Both the position numbers and the translations under genes were made by a program. From the NCBI GenBank assembly GCA_963575645.1, contig OY754464.1, positions 48,536,192 to 48,600,191 on the forward strand: a stretch of DNA of 64,000 bases. Direction: 5' to 3'. Source of the stretch: Xanthostigma xanthostigma. Its lineage: Eukaryota > Arthropoda > Insecta > Raphidioptera > Raphidiidae. Shown here one piece after another: positions 33,386-44,500 of the stretch; the first letter of the stretch is position 1; the number at the start of each line of letters is the position of its first letter. The notes under the pieces are model-generated. The model saw nothing but the letters and a program-made list of their open reading frames with translations, made no database searches and was not told the origin of the DNA.

Positions 33386-33611
33386 TCAAAACTCAGAGAT
33401 TTGATTACGTACCTACATAAGAATTACCAGGAAATGTTTCTTTTTCGTTAATTTCACGTAACACGAGTACCTTTTTTTTGCGGAGGTGAGGAAATCCATC
33501 ATGGGCACCCATTGGTCCTCCAGTGGTGCCAGACTTCTACTGGCTAAAATCTCACACGCCTTTCATGCTGGAACCACTTTCGCATTTCTTCAACATGAGG
33601 CAGTCTTAAAT

Positions 33612-34107
33612 TCATCTGTGATCTTTACTCTCAATTATTGTTCTGACAGCATATTATAAGCCGCTCTCCAGCTCATCTCATGCCCCACTATGTCTTCTGC
33701 TAGGTTTTCTTTGTCAAATATTCTCCCCGTGTTTCGGTGGTATATGTTTCGAGCATTCTCCCATCTGGGACACAGACAAAGTGTGCTCAACATCACCAAC
33801 TTCTCCGCAGTATGGACATTTGTCTGATTCCGCCCTGTTTTTCCCATAGAGATATTTTCTGAAACATCCATGACCAGATAACGCTTGTGTCATATAATAG
33901 TCCACCTCTCCGCCAGCCCTGTTCATCCACTTGTTAATGTTTGGGATTAATTGGTGTGTACAGCGACCTTTAGTCCCACTATGCCATTTCATCTGCCACT
34001 GTCTTATGACGTTTTTTCTGGCCATTATAGCTTGTACACCGTCGTACCTCTCTATTCTCTCCTGGGCGAGTAGGTCTATCGGAGGGACTCCCGAAATTAA
34101 CAGGAGT
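33612..34107 (-). pseudogene. 3' end of an R1-like LINE, frameshifted
   Basis: Minus-strand frames encode the C-terminal part of an I/R1-type non-LTR ORF2. The upstream piece (34107 down to about 33780) has 'WQMKWHSGTKGRCTHQLIPN', 'GEVDYYMTQALSGHGCF' and the zinc-binding CPYCGEVGDVEHT. The continuation 'CPRWENARNIYHRNTGRIF' is in another frame (down to the stop near 33635), so an indel lies near 33770-33790. The order 'KGRxTHxLIPNI ... TQxLSGHGxF ... CxxC ... H' is the usual tail of R1/TRAS/Loa-like proteins. Only this 3' end is present. 33480-33634 is probably its 3' untranslated part. Confidence 0.85.
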
Positions 34108-34109
34108 AC

Positions 34110-34680
34110 CTAAACTCCAAAAATTAAATGTCCAATAATAAAACTGAGAAAAATACACAACTAGTTATTATATGCTAAAAGCCTACATAGCATAGAATCT
34201 CCGTGAATTTAAAAACACGGCTTAAACATGTAAAATTATGAAATTGCTTTCTCAAAGATTGTTCAGCATAATTGAAAGAAGAACTAAAAATTGTATCGGA
34301 TTAAAAATACAATTATCAGTGCATTTTCTAGTAGGCAGTCCCGCATTTTCAAAGTTTAAAAAAAAAATATTACTCGAAAACTTAAGCCAAGAACTGATAA
34401 CGAATGTAAGGGTACATATTTTGGCTCCCGCCAAAAAATTTTACAGCAGCTGCAGTGCTTCTATATTAGTTGATCAGGGAATGAAAAGTTTGGGGAGCCG
34501 TTATCAGTCAAGTTTGCGAATAAAATATCCTCACAAAAATATTCTTTAGGCACTTTGAAGTTTAAATAATTTTTAATTCTCACGAAAATAAAATTCTAGA
34601 CAATTTGGCCGATTACTAAATGTGACCAGACTGCCTCAAACCGGTATTTTTAAAATACAGTATTTTAGACACGCTACTAA
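34110..34680. other. Unassigned spacer
   Basis: A 103-codon plus-strand frame (34238-34549) is open here. It is Lys/Leu/Ser-rich without recognisable domain, and a minus-strand frame overlaps it. I could not support either as a gene. Confidence 0.35.
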
Positions 34681-35060
34681 TCGGTCCTTCTATATGGATC
34701 TGAAAGTGACGAAAGCCATAACAACTAAACTGCAAAGCTTCATAAACAAATGTCTCAGAGCAATCCTCAAGGTGAAATGGTACGAACACGTCTCGAACAA
34801 CGAACTTTGAAAACGTGCATGTCTTGAACAAATCTGTATAACTATAAAAGGTATAAAATGGAATTGGATAGGGCACACAGATGACGACATAACGAAGAGA
34901 GTCTTGGATCGGAACCCACAGGGATACCGAAAAAGAGGAAGATCAAAAATATCCTAGAGAAAAACTGTTCGTGAAGAAGTTATGGAACAAGAAACTACCT
35001 GTCTTCAAGTCAAATATCTCTGGCAAAAGATAGAACTAGATTCAAAATTTTCGTAGAGAC
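34681..35060 (+). pseudogene. Decayed RTE-like LINE, C-terminal fragment
   Basis: Short stretches in changing plus-strand frames read like the end of an RTE/Proto2-type reverse transcriptase protein: 'VLLYGSES', then 'KLQSFINKCLRAILKVKW', then 'WNWIGHTDDD', 'RNPQGYRKRGRSK' and a final 'WQK'. In this family the motif order is 'LYGSExW', 'RxLRxI', 'WxWIGHxLR', 'NPQGxRxRGRPxxTWRR'. At least one frameshift (near 34710) and several stops are present, so it is a fossil. Confidence 0.7.
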
Positions 35061-35105
35061 CCTATGCTGCACTTAGAAGCTAGAAGAACTTATTATATAT
35101 TATAC

Positions 35106-35250
35106 TAGCTGTCCCTCCTGGTGCAAAAGAACGAATGGGGGACATGAGTACGAACGTTCATCTTAGTTTACCGAGATCAATGTTGTGTCCAAATTTCATG
35201 ATTATCGGAGTTACCGTTCAAAGGTTTTTGTCGGACGGACATCTCTTTAA
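35106..35250 (+). repeat. Dispersed repeat, partner of 46395-46560
   Basis: 'gaatgggggacatgagtacg', 'gtttaccgagatcaatgttg' and 'ttaccgttcaaaggtttttg' are found in reverse complement, diverged, at 46395-46560. It is one repeat in two orientations, of unknown class. Confidence 0.65.
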
Positions 35251-35261
35251 TGAATAAAATA

Positions 35262-35419
35262 TATTAACAAAAAATATATAAATTCAATACATTAACGTTT
35301 CGGTCCGGATTTGGAGCTTCTTTAGGACTGATCTATTGTTATATTTTTTAGATCAGTTCTGAAGAAGTCCAAATCCGGACCGAAACATTAATGTATTGAT
35401 TTTGTATATTTTTTGTCAA
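35262..35419. mobile_element. Small foldback MITE
   Basis: The arms 35262-35333 and 35350-35419 share 'caatacattaa' and 'gtttcggtccggatttgga' in inverted orientation around a 16-nt loop. There are a few mismatches. No clear target duplication was found. Confidence 0.75.
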
Positions 35420-36193
35420 TAATTTTATTTATTGAAGAAGAGAACGTTTGTCGACAACTGACGGGGTCCTGACCCGGCTTGTCATTATTGACTGCTGAGA
35501 GACCACGTGACTCGAAATTACTCTCACGTTTTATTTAGTCTCGTGGTTTCATAGTATTTGAAAAGGTGTGGAATTCAAAAAAAATATTTTAATTTCAAGG
35601 TGCGTAAAGACTAACTAATGACTCCCCGGACTTTCCATTCTCTGTGTCTCGTATGTAGGCACTGCACCTGCTGTAAAAAGATGCATAATTAAAGGTACTA
35701 CTCCTTACGAGTGCTTTATTCTGAAGACGATTCGGTAAAAAATTGAATTCGAATAATTTTTCAAACAACGGTGGTGATTCCGCCTGAACTAATAGGAAAA
35801 TCGGCACGTCATGAGAATTTACCGCACAGAAATTTATTTCGCGAATATTTTTTTGTCGTTAGCTGGACGTGAAAAACGCACATACTAGAAAAATATTATG
35901 AGCATTGGTAAAAATGTGCTATAATATACAGAAATAGAAATATTTATTTGCTCCCAAAAAATTCAATAAATTAATTATACAGTGTATACTACACACAAAC
36001 TGAAAAGCAAAAAAAATAGCCAGTAAGTAAGTAAATATACAGTGTAAAGATAAACTATGGACGCATCCATAGGAAAACCTGTGCTGGATAGACCGATACA
36101 AGAATCGTTTTTTCTGGCCGAAAATTGAATTATACATTTACATAAGTATATTTTTTTTACTTTTTAATCATCAAACTGAAATTTTATCGTTCC

Positions 36194-36576
36194 CAATAGG
36201 GTATATGCTAGTAACTTATATTTAGTTCAAATATTATTTTTTGTAATCTTTTTTACAATTGATTAAACTCTAAATAGTTTTTTCTTTTTAAATTTTTGCT
36301 GAATAATAAATATTAATTAAGCAAAAATGCAATAAATATGCGCAAATATAAAATATCGAAAAGCAATACTATTGGTTAGACCGCAGTGCGGTTATGACGT
36401 CACAGAAATCTCGCGCTAAATGGCGCGTTTGAATAATCAAAATAATGTCTTGCCCAAAAAGAAGATTTATTTTTTAGTTCAATAAGTTTTAATGAATGAT
36501 TTCATGTGCTGGATAACTTTTAATATGAAAATAATTGATTTTAAATATTTTCAAACATTATGCAAATACCCTATTG
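36194..36576 (+). mobile_element. Complete CAATAGGGTAT-family element
   Basis: The left end CAATAGGGTATATGC is answered by 'gcaaataccctattg' at the right end, giving a short terminal inverted repeat of about 14 bp. The 383-bp inside is collinear with the truncated copy at 24447. It contains 'atgacgtcaca' and a 'gcgctaaatggcgc' phrase and has no coding frame. Confidence 0.75.
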
Positions 36577-37247
36577 CTCTCATATGGAACTATATTCGTC
36601 TTTGATTTGGGTGTGGAAAATTTAATTAAAAAATATCAATAAATATAGATAGGTATTATAATAACATTGACAGCACATCTGGCTCATAATTGATAAAGAA
36701 ATGAAAAGAGACTTCAATATAAATTCCTTCTCTTATATCCAGAGATTCCATCTAAGCGATTTTTAATTACTTTATGATGTTCATAAAACTTATTTAATGT
36801 GGCGTGAAATGTTTTTACACCCGCTATAATAATAATAATAATATTCATATTATAAGATGCACGTGCGTATAAGTTGGTAGTTTTAACAAGTTAATATACT
36901 AAAATGTTCTTTTCATTTTTTTTTTATTTTTCGCTAAAGCTTTTTAAAGTAGCTACTATACATACATACTGCATCCAGCTAAAGTTATGTACTAACTTCA
37001 ACTTTTAGTGGATATTATTTTTGATGTATGCATATGACGTACTTGTACAGATAATATACATAATATGTATACATATTATATAAATCGTTATGCATATAGA
37101 AGCACTTATAACTTAAATAACTTTTTTCACTAAAATTACGTTCTTATGAAAAAATGGCAGTACTAGTTCTTTATTGTTTATTAGTTCAACCACTGTTTCA
37201 TTATTATAAATTCTTAATAATAAGATCGCAGGAGAAAAAAGATTAGT
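36577..37247. other. Unassigned AT-rich spacer
   Basis: No gene or element border recognised. There is an ATA-rich low-complexity patch at 37030-37090. Confidence 0.4.
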
Positions 37248-37618
37248 GCTGGGCTGCACAAAACATTGTCAAAAAATTGATTTGACAATAATCTTGAATT
37301 GTGATTATATAATTACAATTTTCATACACTCAAGCAATCAAATGTCATGGTCAAACTCCCTGTCATGTACAATATTAGATTGTACTCACAAAAAAAACAA
37401 ATGCTTGATTTCGTTTCGAAGTGAAAATTGTACAAAAACTATCTTAAATACATGTATGCACAGTTTTAAAAAAATATCGTTTCAAACGATCAATTTTTTT
37501 AGAGCTGGATCGATTTAAAATTCTACAATGCTTTTCTTATGGAAAAAATATATATGTGCTCACAATCTAGGGTTGTTATGAAATCAGACTTTTTTACAAT
37601 CGTTTATGCAACCCAGCA
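37248..37618. mobile_element. MITE with TGCTGGG termini
   Basis: It begins TGCTGGGCTGCACAAA and, reversed from the right end, TGCTGGGTTGCATAAA. TAG stands outside both ends (37245-37247, 37619-37621). Its inner right part ('cgatttaaaattctacaatg', 'cacaatctag') resembles 5400-5465, so it belongs to the same group as the element at 4315-5552. A 90-codon frame across it follows no known protein. Confidence 0.7.
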
Positions 37619-37621
37619 TAG

Positions 37622-38220
37622 GTGACACAATGGTGACAGTTAATAGAGGTGAAACTTAATCTATACTAATATAAATAAATAAATATATTGTCGTTGGTTC
37701 TGTAATAACTCTTATGTGCATAATTGGCAGATTTTACGTTTTCTAAATGAAAAGATTCAGGAACCGGAGCTCTATACACTAGTAATACCTCCAAATTAAT
37801 TTTACAGTAACCAACAAGGCGAAGTAATTCTTATGTGAAAAGTTGTATCAAATAATTCCTCCTATGTGCCAATAAATCCGAAATTAACGTTAAATATTTT
37901 TTAAGAAAATATTTCGTCTTAATTAAACACGTATAGTGAAGATAAGTATGAATTAGTAATATACCTCTGAAATTACTAGTTCTTACCATCCATTGCTGAA
38001 ATAACCACTTTTTGGCCTTTCCTGAAAATTTTACTTTTTGCCCATAAGAGGTATTACAGAACCAACGACGATATGTTTATTGCTCAATAAGCAAAGGCAC
38101 AGAATTCAAACGTGTGTTTGTTCTTCCATCTGCCCTATAACATTTACAAACAAGTTTACAGTTTTTTTAATATTTTAAAACAAACCAGTAAAAATTGATT
38201 TCAAAGAATCTAAGATTGAT
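37622..38220. other. Unassigned spacer
   Basis: No coding sequence. The phrase 'atattgtcgttggttctgta' near 37685 is answered in reverse by 'acagaaccaacgacgatat' near 38053, so a TIR element of about 370 bp may fill 37685-38075. Confidence 0.4.
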
Positions 38221-38221
38221 T

Positions 38222-41200
38222 ATACGTTATTGCCTTCTACGATCCAAAAGTAGCTTATTTATACTGCTTGAGAGCTTTTAAACTTATTTTATGTATATTA
38301 ATTTTAATAGTGTCACTGAGTTCGTTCAGATAGTTCGGGGCTGAGTATGAAAAGGATTTCTTAAAAGAATTTGAATTAAAACGGGGTGTTACATATATGA
38401 CATGTCTACTACTGTATATATTAAAATTAATCTGTAACTTGGTTTTTAGATAATTAGGCTCTTTTGTTTTTAAAATTTTAAAAATGAAATTGTATAAATG
38501 AAGCAAGCGCCGCTTAGCCATGTTCAAAATTACATAGCGCATTAAATATGGACTAGTATGTTCCCTAAAGGGAATTTCATAAATAAATCTCATACAGGCA
38601 TTTTGTAGTTTCTGTATTTTATTACGGGACTCAAAGGTTAGGGAGCCTCCATAGACAACATCCCCATATTCAATAATAGGGAGAATCAGAGCATTTACCA
38701 ATCTTAGTTTCATTGTTGGTGTTAAAAAAGACTTATACGGATATAATACCTTAAGTCTACTAAAAGCAAATCTAAATTTATTCGAGATGTGCTGGTAAAA
38801 TTTAATTTTCGTGTCAAAGGTAACACCTAGATTCTTAGCACTATCTACAGTAGGTAAGGCATTTCCATTAATATTTAAAAACAATCTAGAGCTGCTCATT
38901 GCTTTTTGAACATAGCTATTTTCGATATAAATGACAGTAGATTTACTAGATTTCCGGGATAAGGCATGGTTAGTAGAGTACTCATGTATAGATTTTAGAT
39001 AACTGTTTATGATGTCAGATGCTTTAGACCTGTCAGATACATGGAATGAAAAATAAATTTGCGTATCGTCAGCGTATTGATGGAATTTGCAATGATGAAC
39101 GCAATTACAAAAATCAAAAATATATAAAATGAAAAGCAATGGACCAATTATCGAGCCTTGTGGTACACCTTTAGATACAGGTTGAAAATCTGAAATATTG
39201 TTAACTTTGAAGAAAACTGCTTGGCATCTATTAGTTAAATAGGAATCAAACCATTCTATGCAATCTGCTAAAAGTCCAAGGTATTAGAGTTTTGCTAAGA
39301 GAAGTTTATGATTTATCGTATCGAAAGCTTTACTATAGTCAAGCAGAACCAGGGCAGTACACAGTGATTCATCCATTGCTTTTCTTATGTCATCAGAGAC
39401 TAGAGTGAGAGCTGTAGCAGTGCTATGATTATTCCTGAACTCCTGACTGGTATTCGAGGAGCAAACTATTTAATTTTAAGTAAGTTGTAAGTTGTTTATA
39501 AACAACTTTTTCTACTATTTTAGAGACAGCAAATAAAATGTTAATGGGCCGCAAGTCTTCATAATCTTGCGGATTTGAAATTTTGGCTATTGGCCGGATT
39601 ATAGCTTTTTTCCATATAGAAGGGAAAGAGTTCTCTAAAATTGAGCTATTGATTATATTAGTCAGAACACCTAGACAAGCTGGCAAACACAATTTCAAAA
39701 TTTTAATGGAAATGCCATCAACACCGATGGAATTACTAGAGATACTTGTCACTATATCAAAAATTTCTTCGCTGGAGACCGTGACGAGATTTAAGGTCTC
39801 AGTGCAGTTTGGAAGTCAATTATTGAAATAAAAATCAAGAATGTCATTGTTTATGTCAATATTCTGATTCACATTGCTCAAGAAATATTTATTAATTTCA
39901 AAAGGGTTTCTAAGTTTAAGTGAAATGTATTGGAGTCTTGTGAGCGAGTGACATTAATTTTCTGTGAATTGTTCCACAACGACTTGGAACTTTTATTTCT
40001 GTTTACCATGAAGTCAAAGTAAGCTCTTTTTCCCCTCTTAATAGCGTCTTTTACGTATTTTTTAAAGTATTATAGTATTTGTAGATTCAGTTTTATTTTT
40101 TAGATACCGAGCTCGCGTTACATCACGTTTATTCAACATAATTTTAATAACATTTATTATCCATGGCAACGTTTTATTTCTATTTACAATTCTAAACTTG
40201 AACGGTGCATGAAGGTTCAAAATGTCCCCGATAAGTATGTTAAAAGAGGCAATTTTATTGTCTAAATTCGAGAGTTGCGTCACATAGTTCCAATCAGTAT
40301 TTTGTATATCATTGATAAAATTATTTTCATTAAAATTGCTAAAATCTCGAACATGACACTTTTTTTAAATGATTGGTTTCTAGTTTGAGCAATATTGCAC
40401 TGCACAAGTCTATGATCAGTGATCGAATCAGGCATGTCTATTGTCTATGCAACGGGGATTTGTAACTACAGAGGTGTCATTAGTAATTATCAAATCAATT
40501 AGTGAATCAGTTGTATCATTATAACGCGTAACTTCGTTAATAATTTGTTTAAGACCAAATACCTCAAATAAAGAAAGACAATATTGTGTACTAACGGAAT
40601 CACTGAATTGATCGATATTAAGATCACCTAAGCATATCAATTTATCACTTATGGGAAATATATTCAAAAAAGTATCTTCAAGAACACGCAAAGAGTCGAC
40701 ATAAGAAACACTGAAGGGCCTATATAAAGACCCAATGGCGAAATTACAATGTCGTAATTTTAAGTTTATCCAAATTTGTTCAATAAGTTCACTGTCATTG
40801 TTCAATTGTACTACTTTGAAATTTAGGGAATCTCTTATAAACATGGCAACTCCACCTCCTCTTCTGCTGGCACGATCACGTCTTACAAGTACATATCCAG
40901 GAATATTAAACATTTGTCCGTCATTTTCGGAAGACAACCAAGTTTCACTTAAAGTTATAATGTCAAAATTATGTTTGTTGAAATAGATCAAAAATTCATC
41001 AAAACTAGACTTTAAGGATCTCACATTTAAGTGACCAATTTTATAAAAGAATTAATTGCATGTTTACTGAAATCTAAAGTTTCATTTACACGAGCGTATT
41101 GTCTAAAAAATTAATTTTCTTATTTTTTTGGAAACCAAAAACGTTTTATAACTATACCTTCTGGCCAGAAACTCGGATTCATAAGCTTATCATTAATATG

Positions 41201-41284
41201 CATAGGTGCGCCAAGTAAAAAAGAAGATGTACTACCCTTAGTTAGTTTGTTTGTTTCTTTCTTGGTTGAACGCGCTATTCTCTG
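38222..41284 (-). pseudogene. Decayed LINE: endonuclease and reverse transcriptase
   Basis: Minus-strand pieces, in order from the 5' side: a tail of an upstream ORF (41284-41140) with 'NDKLMNPSFWPEGIVIKRF'; an APE-type endonuclease (about 41113-40430) with 'IGHLNVRSLKSSF', 'LSETWLS', 'RRGGGVAMFIRD' and 'CLGDLNIDQFSD'; a linker (to about 39900); RT fingers (39752-39429) with 'GVDGISIKILKLCLP' and 'RPINILFAVSKIVEKVV'; a segment with 'YSKAFDTINHKLL'; and RT palm to C-terminus (39139-38255) with the catalytic YADD in 'FHQYADDTQIYF'. Frame changes near 40430, 39800 and 39430 and a stop near 39285 make it dead. Motif order fits the Jockey/CR1 superfamily. The copia element at 41285 interrupts its 5' part. 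Confidence 0.87.
41280..41284. repeat. Copia target-site duplication, left
   Basis: CTCTG directly precedes the left LTR and the same 5-mer follows the right LTR at 46039-46043. A 5-bp duplication is what Ty1/copia integrases make. Confidence 0.95.
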
Positions 41285-41534
41285 TGTTGAATTTCTGTAG
41301 ATTTCTGGACCTTTGAATATTTAACTGAAGTATTTACAATTATTTCTTTGTGAAAACGTATTTATTTAATTACATATAAAATTGCAGTGTACAGTTTAAA
41401 ATGATAAAACGAATTGACTGACTTAAAAAAAATACAATAATTTTACAAATGAAATGCAATAGATTACATAAATACAAGAGGTTATAGCAAATTAAGTAAT
41501 GAACTCTGGTATACAAAATAATTAAAGCTCAACA
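41285..41534 (-). repeat. 3' LTR of the copia element
   Basis: 250 bp, identical by eye to 45789-46038. On the plus strand it reads from 'tgttgaatttctgtag' to 'aattaaagctcaaca'. The stop codon of gag-pol (41529-41531) lies inside it. Confidence 0.97.
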
Positions 41535-44500
41535 CTCCTCCTTAATTATTTTCCTTCTTAGTTCCTCAAAAATGTTTCTTGTTAAAGGTTTCGTCAGGAT
41601 ATCAGCGAGTTGATCAGAGCTTTTCACATGTTTTAATTTTATTGTCTCTCCAATGTGCTCTTGAATAAATTTTCTAGGAATATCTATATGTTTCTTGCCC
41701 TTCGTTATTTTTCCTTCATGTACATTTTGCAGCATGTGAATAGCGGATTGATTATCAACGCACAATGTTGTTGGTTGATCCAGATTTAAAAATCCGAGCT
41801 CATTTCCAATGCGACGAATCCAGCATATGTCGTCAATTGAAGAAACGGCTGCTCTAAATTCGGCTTCAGCAGTCGAAGTTGCAACAAGACGTTGTTTTTG
41901 AGAATACCATATAATAGGACCTCCTCTAACTACAAGAACTCCACTGGTTGAGTGTCCTGTGAGTGTGTCTCCTCCATAATCAGAATCCGTATAGGCAACA
42001 AGATTCGTATCGCCACTGAAAAATATTCCATAGTGAATGGTTCCTTTTAAATATTGGAAAACACGTTTAACCATTTTCCAGTGACTTTTCATTGGCTTGT
42101 TATTGAACCGGCTTAAATAATTTACAGCAAAGCTAATATCAGGACGTGATATTGTAGATAGATATAGTAGACTTCCTACGGCTTCACGATAAGGTTCAAA
42201 CTTTTCGAGTGATTGGTCATTTACGTAGTTTTTTTCATCCGTCACCATTCCACGCTCCATTGGAGTGGATACCGGATTTGACAAGTCAAATTTGAAACGT
42301 TGAAGAATTTTCTCCGTATATTTGGACTGGTTTACAAAAATTCCATTTACGCCTTTCTGTATTTGCATCCCAAGATATGACAAATGATCATGACGTGCAG
42401 TGTCAAATGTAACTTCAAACTTTCGGTTCAGTTTATCTAAAATTTCAATCATATTATTTTCATTCTTACCTGCAACAAGTCCGTCGTCGACAAACAAAAC
42501 AATTATTATGCTGCTATCTTCATTGTAGTAGACACAGGGATCATCATCAGTATTATCAAATCCTAGATGTTTCAAGAAATTTGAGAATTTCTCATTCCAG
42601 TTCTTCGGAGCTTGTTTCAGGCCATAAAGACTTTTGTTTAGCTTGCAGACACGATCAGTACCGTCATTGAACCCTTCAGGTTGATACATGAATATTTCTT
42701 CTTTCAAATTACCATACAGAAATGCTGTTTTTACGTCAAAAGTCATCAGTTTCATCTTATTTGAAGCTGCAAGGCTGAGAACTAATCGAATCGACACATG
42801 ACGAGCAACAGGACTGAACGTTTCTGAATAGTCGACTCCTTCTTTTTGTTCAAATCCTCTAGCAACGAGTCTGGCTTTAAATCGACCGTCTTGCTTTTGT
42901 CGTAAAATCCAGCGACAAGTCAAGGGTTGAACTTGTGCAGGAGGTTTTACCAATTCCCAGGTTTTCATTTTAATCAATGAGCTAAATTCTTCAGACATAG
43001 CCTTTCTCCACTTATCATCTTTCAGAGCCTTTGAAACAGGTATATCTTCAATTTCTCCTATCATGGCCGTATTTACTTGGTTTCCTCCACGAATATAACC
43101 TATTTCATAATCCGCGTATCTGACAGGCGTCTTCAACTTTCGACGATCACGTAGTCTTGACATTTCAAATTGCTTTCTATTAGATGGAGCAGGCGAATCA
43201 TCAAAGTCTTCAGGATCATTATGATCTGTGTTGTCAGGCAGTTGATCATTACTTGAACTTTCAGAATCAGAATTTTCGGATTCAGAATTCTCAGATCCTC
43301 CTCCTAAATTCTGATTTCGGCTTTCTGTCAGTGAAACTTCAATTTCAGTGTAGCCCTTTTCGATTCCAATTTTCTCATCAAAAATTACGTTATCAGAACT
43401 GACAATGTCGGATTCAACAGCTAGGTAAATTCTATAGCATGGCGAGTCCAAGTCGTAACCGACAAAAATTCCCTTTCTTGATTTCTTTTCAGTTTTGTGT
43501 CGTTTGTGATCTTGAATTAAGACGTAGCAATCACATCCAAAGCTTCTTAGTTTTCTGACATCTACTCTACGTCCAAACCACAATTCAGCGGGACTTCTGT
43601 CTTTCAGTGAGCTTGTTCCAGTCTGATTCAGTGTGAAAACTGCATAGTTTACAGCTTCAGCCCACAGATTTTCATTCAAGTCTCGCGCATGTATGACAGA
43701 TCGAGCTGACTCGACGACAGTACGCATTTCCCTTTCAATGCGGCCATTTTGTTGAGGTGTATAGACGTTTGATCTGACATGAAACACTCCTAGTTCTTCC
43801 AAGAGCTTTTTGGTATCGGCATTCTTGATTTCAGTACCATTATCTGACATTAGGCACTTGATCTTCTTTTCGAATTGATTTTCCACCATCTTCATGAAAA
43901 CATCAAGTCTACTGGCAGCTTCACCTTTCGTTTTCAAGAAGTAGACTGTTCGAAAGTGGGAGAAATCATCTTTAAACAAAAGAAAATACTTGGCTCCTCC
44001 TAAGGACTTGATATTCATTTCACACAGGTCAACGTGAATTAAATCCAATGGATTTTCAGCAACTTTCGAGTTTTTCGGGTGAGAATTTCGATGATGCTTC
44101 CCAAAAACACAACCGGAACAAACATAATCATTCCAGTCATCAACATACGTGATCCCAGATTTGTTTAAAATATTTCTGATATACTTGACGTTCTGATGTG
44201 CTAGTCTTTCGTGCCAGGTTTTAATAGAATCGGTCAATAAACATTTTTCGGACTTTTCTCGACGAAACATCATTTTGTACAAATTTCCATCGCGTTTGGC
44301 AATCGCTACAATTTCTTCTTCATTGCAAGTCTTAAAAATTGACTGGTTTGCATTCGCAGTCTGAACATAACCTTTATCTAACATTTGAGTAACAGAAAAA
44401 AGGTTAAAAGTTATCTTTGGAATGTACAAAACATTTTTCAGAACAATTTTGTACCAATCTTCACCATTAAAAGCTTCCAATTCTACATCGCCCATTCCAA

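Noticed and set aside
34238..34549. 103-codon plus-strand frame
   Set aside because: No domain, overlapping open frame on the other strand, and composition like the flanking AT-rich DNA.
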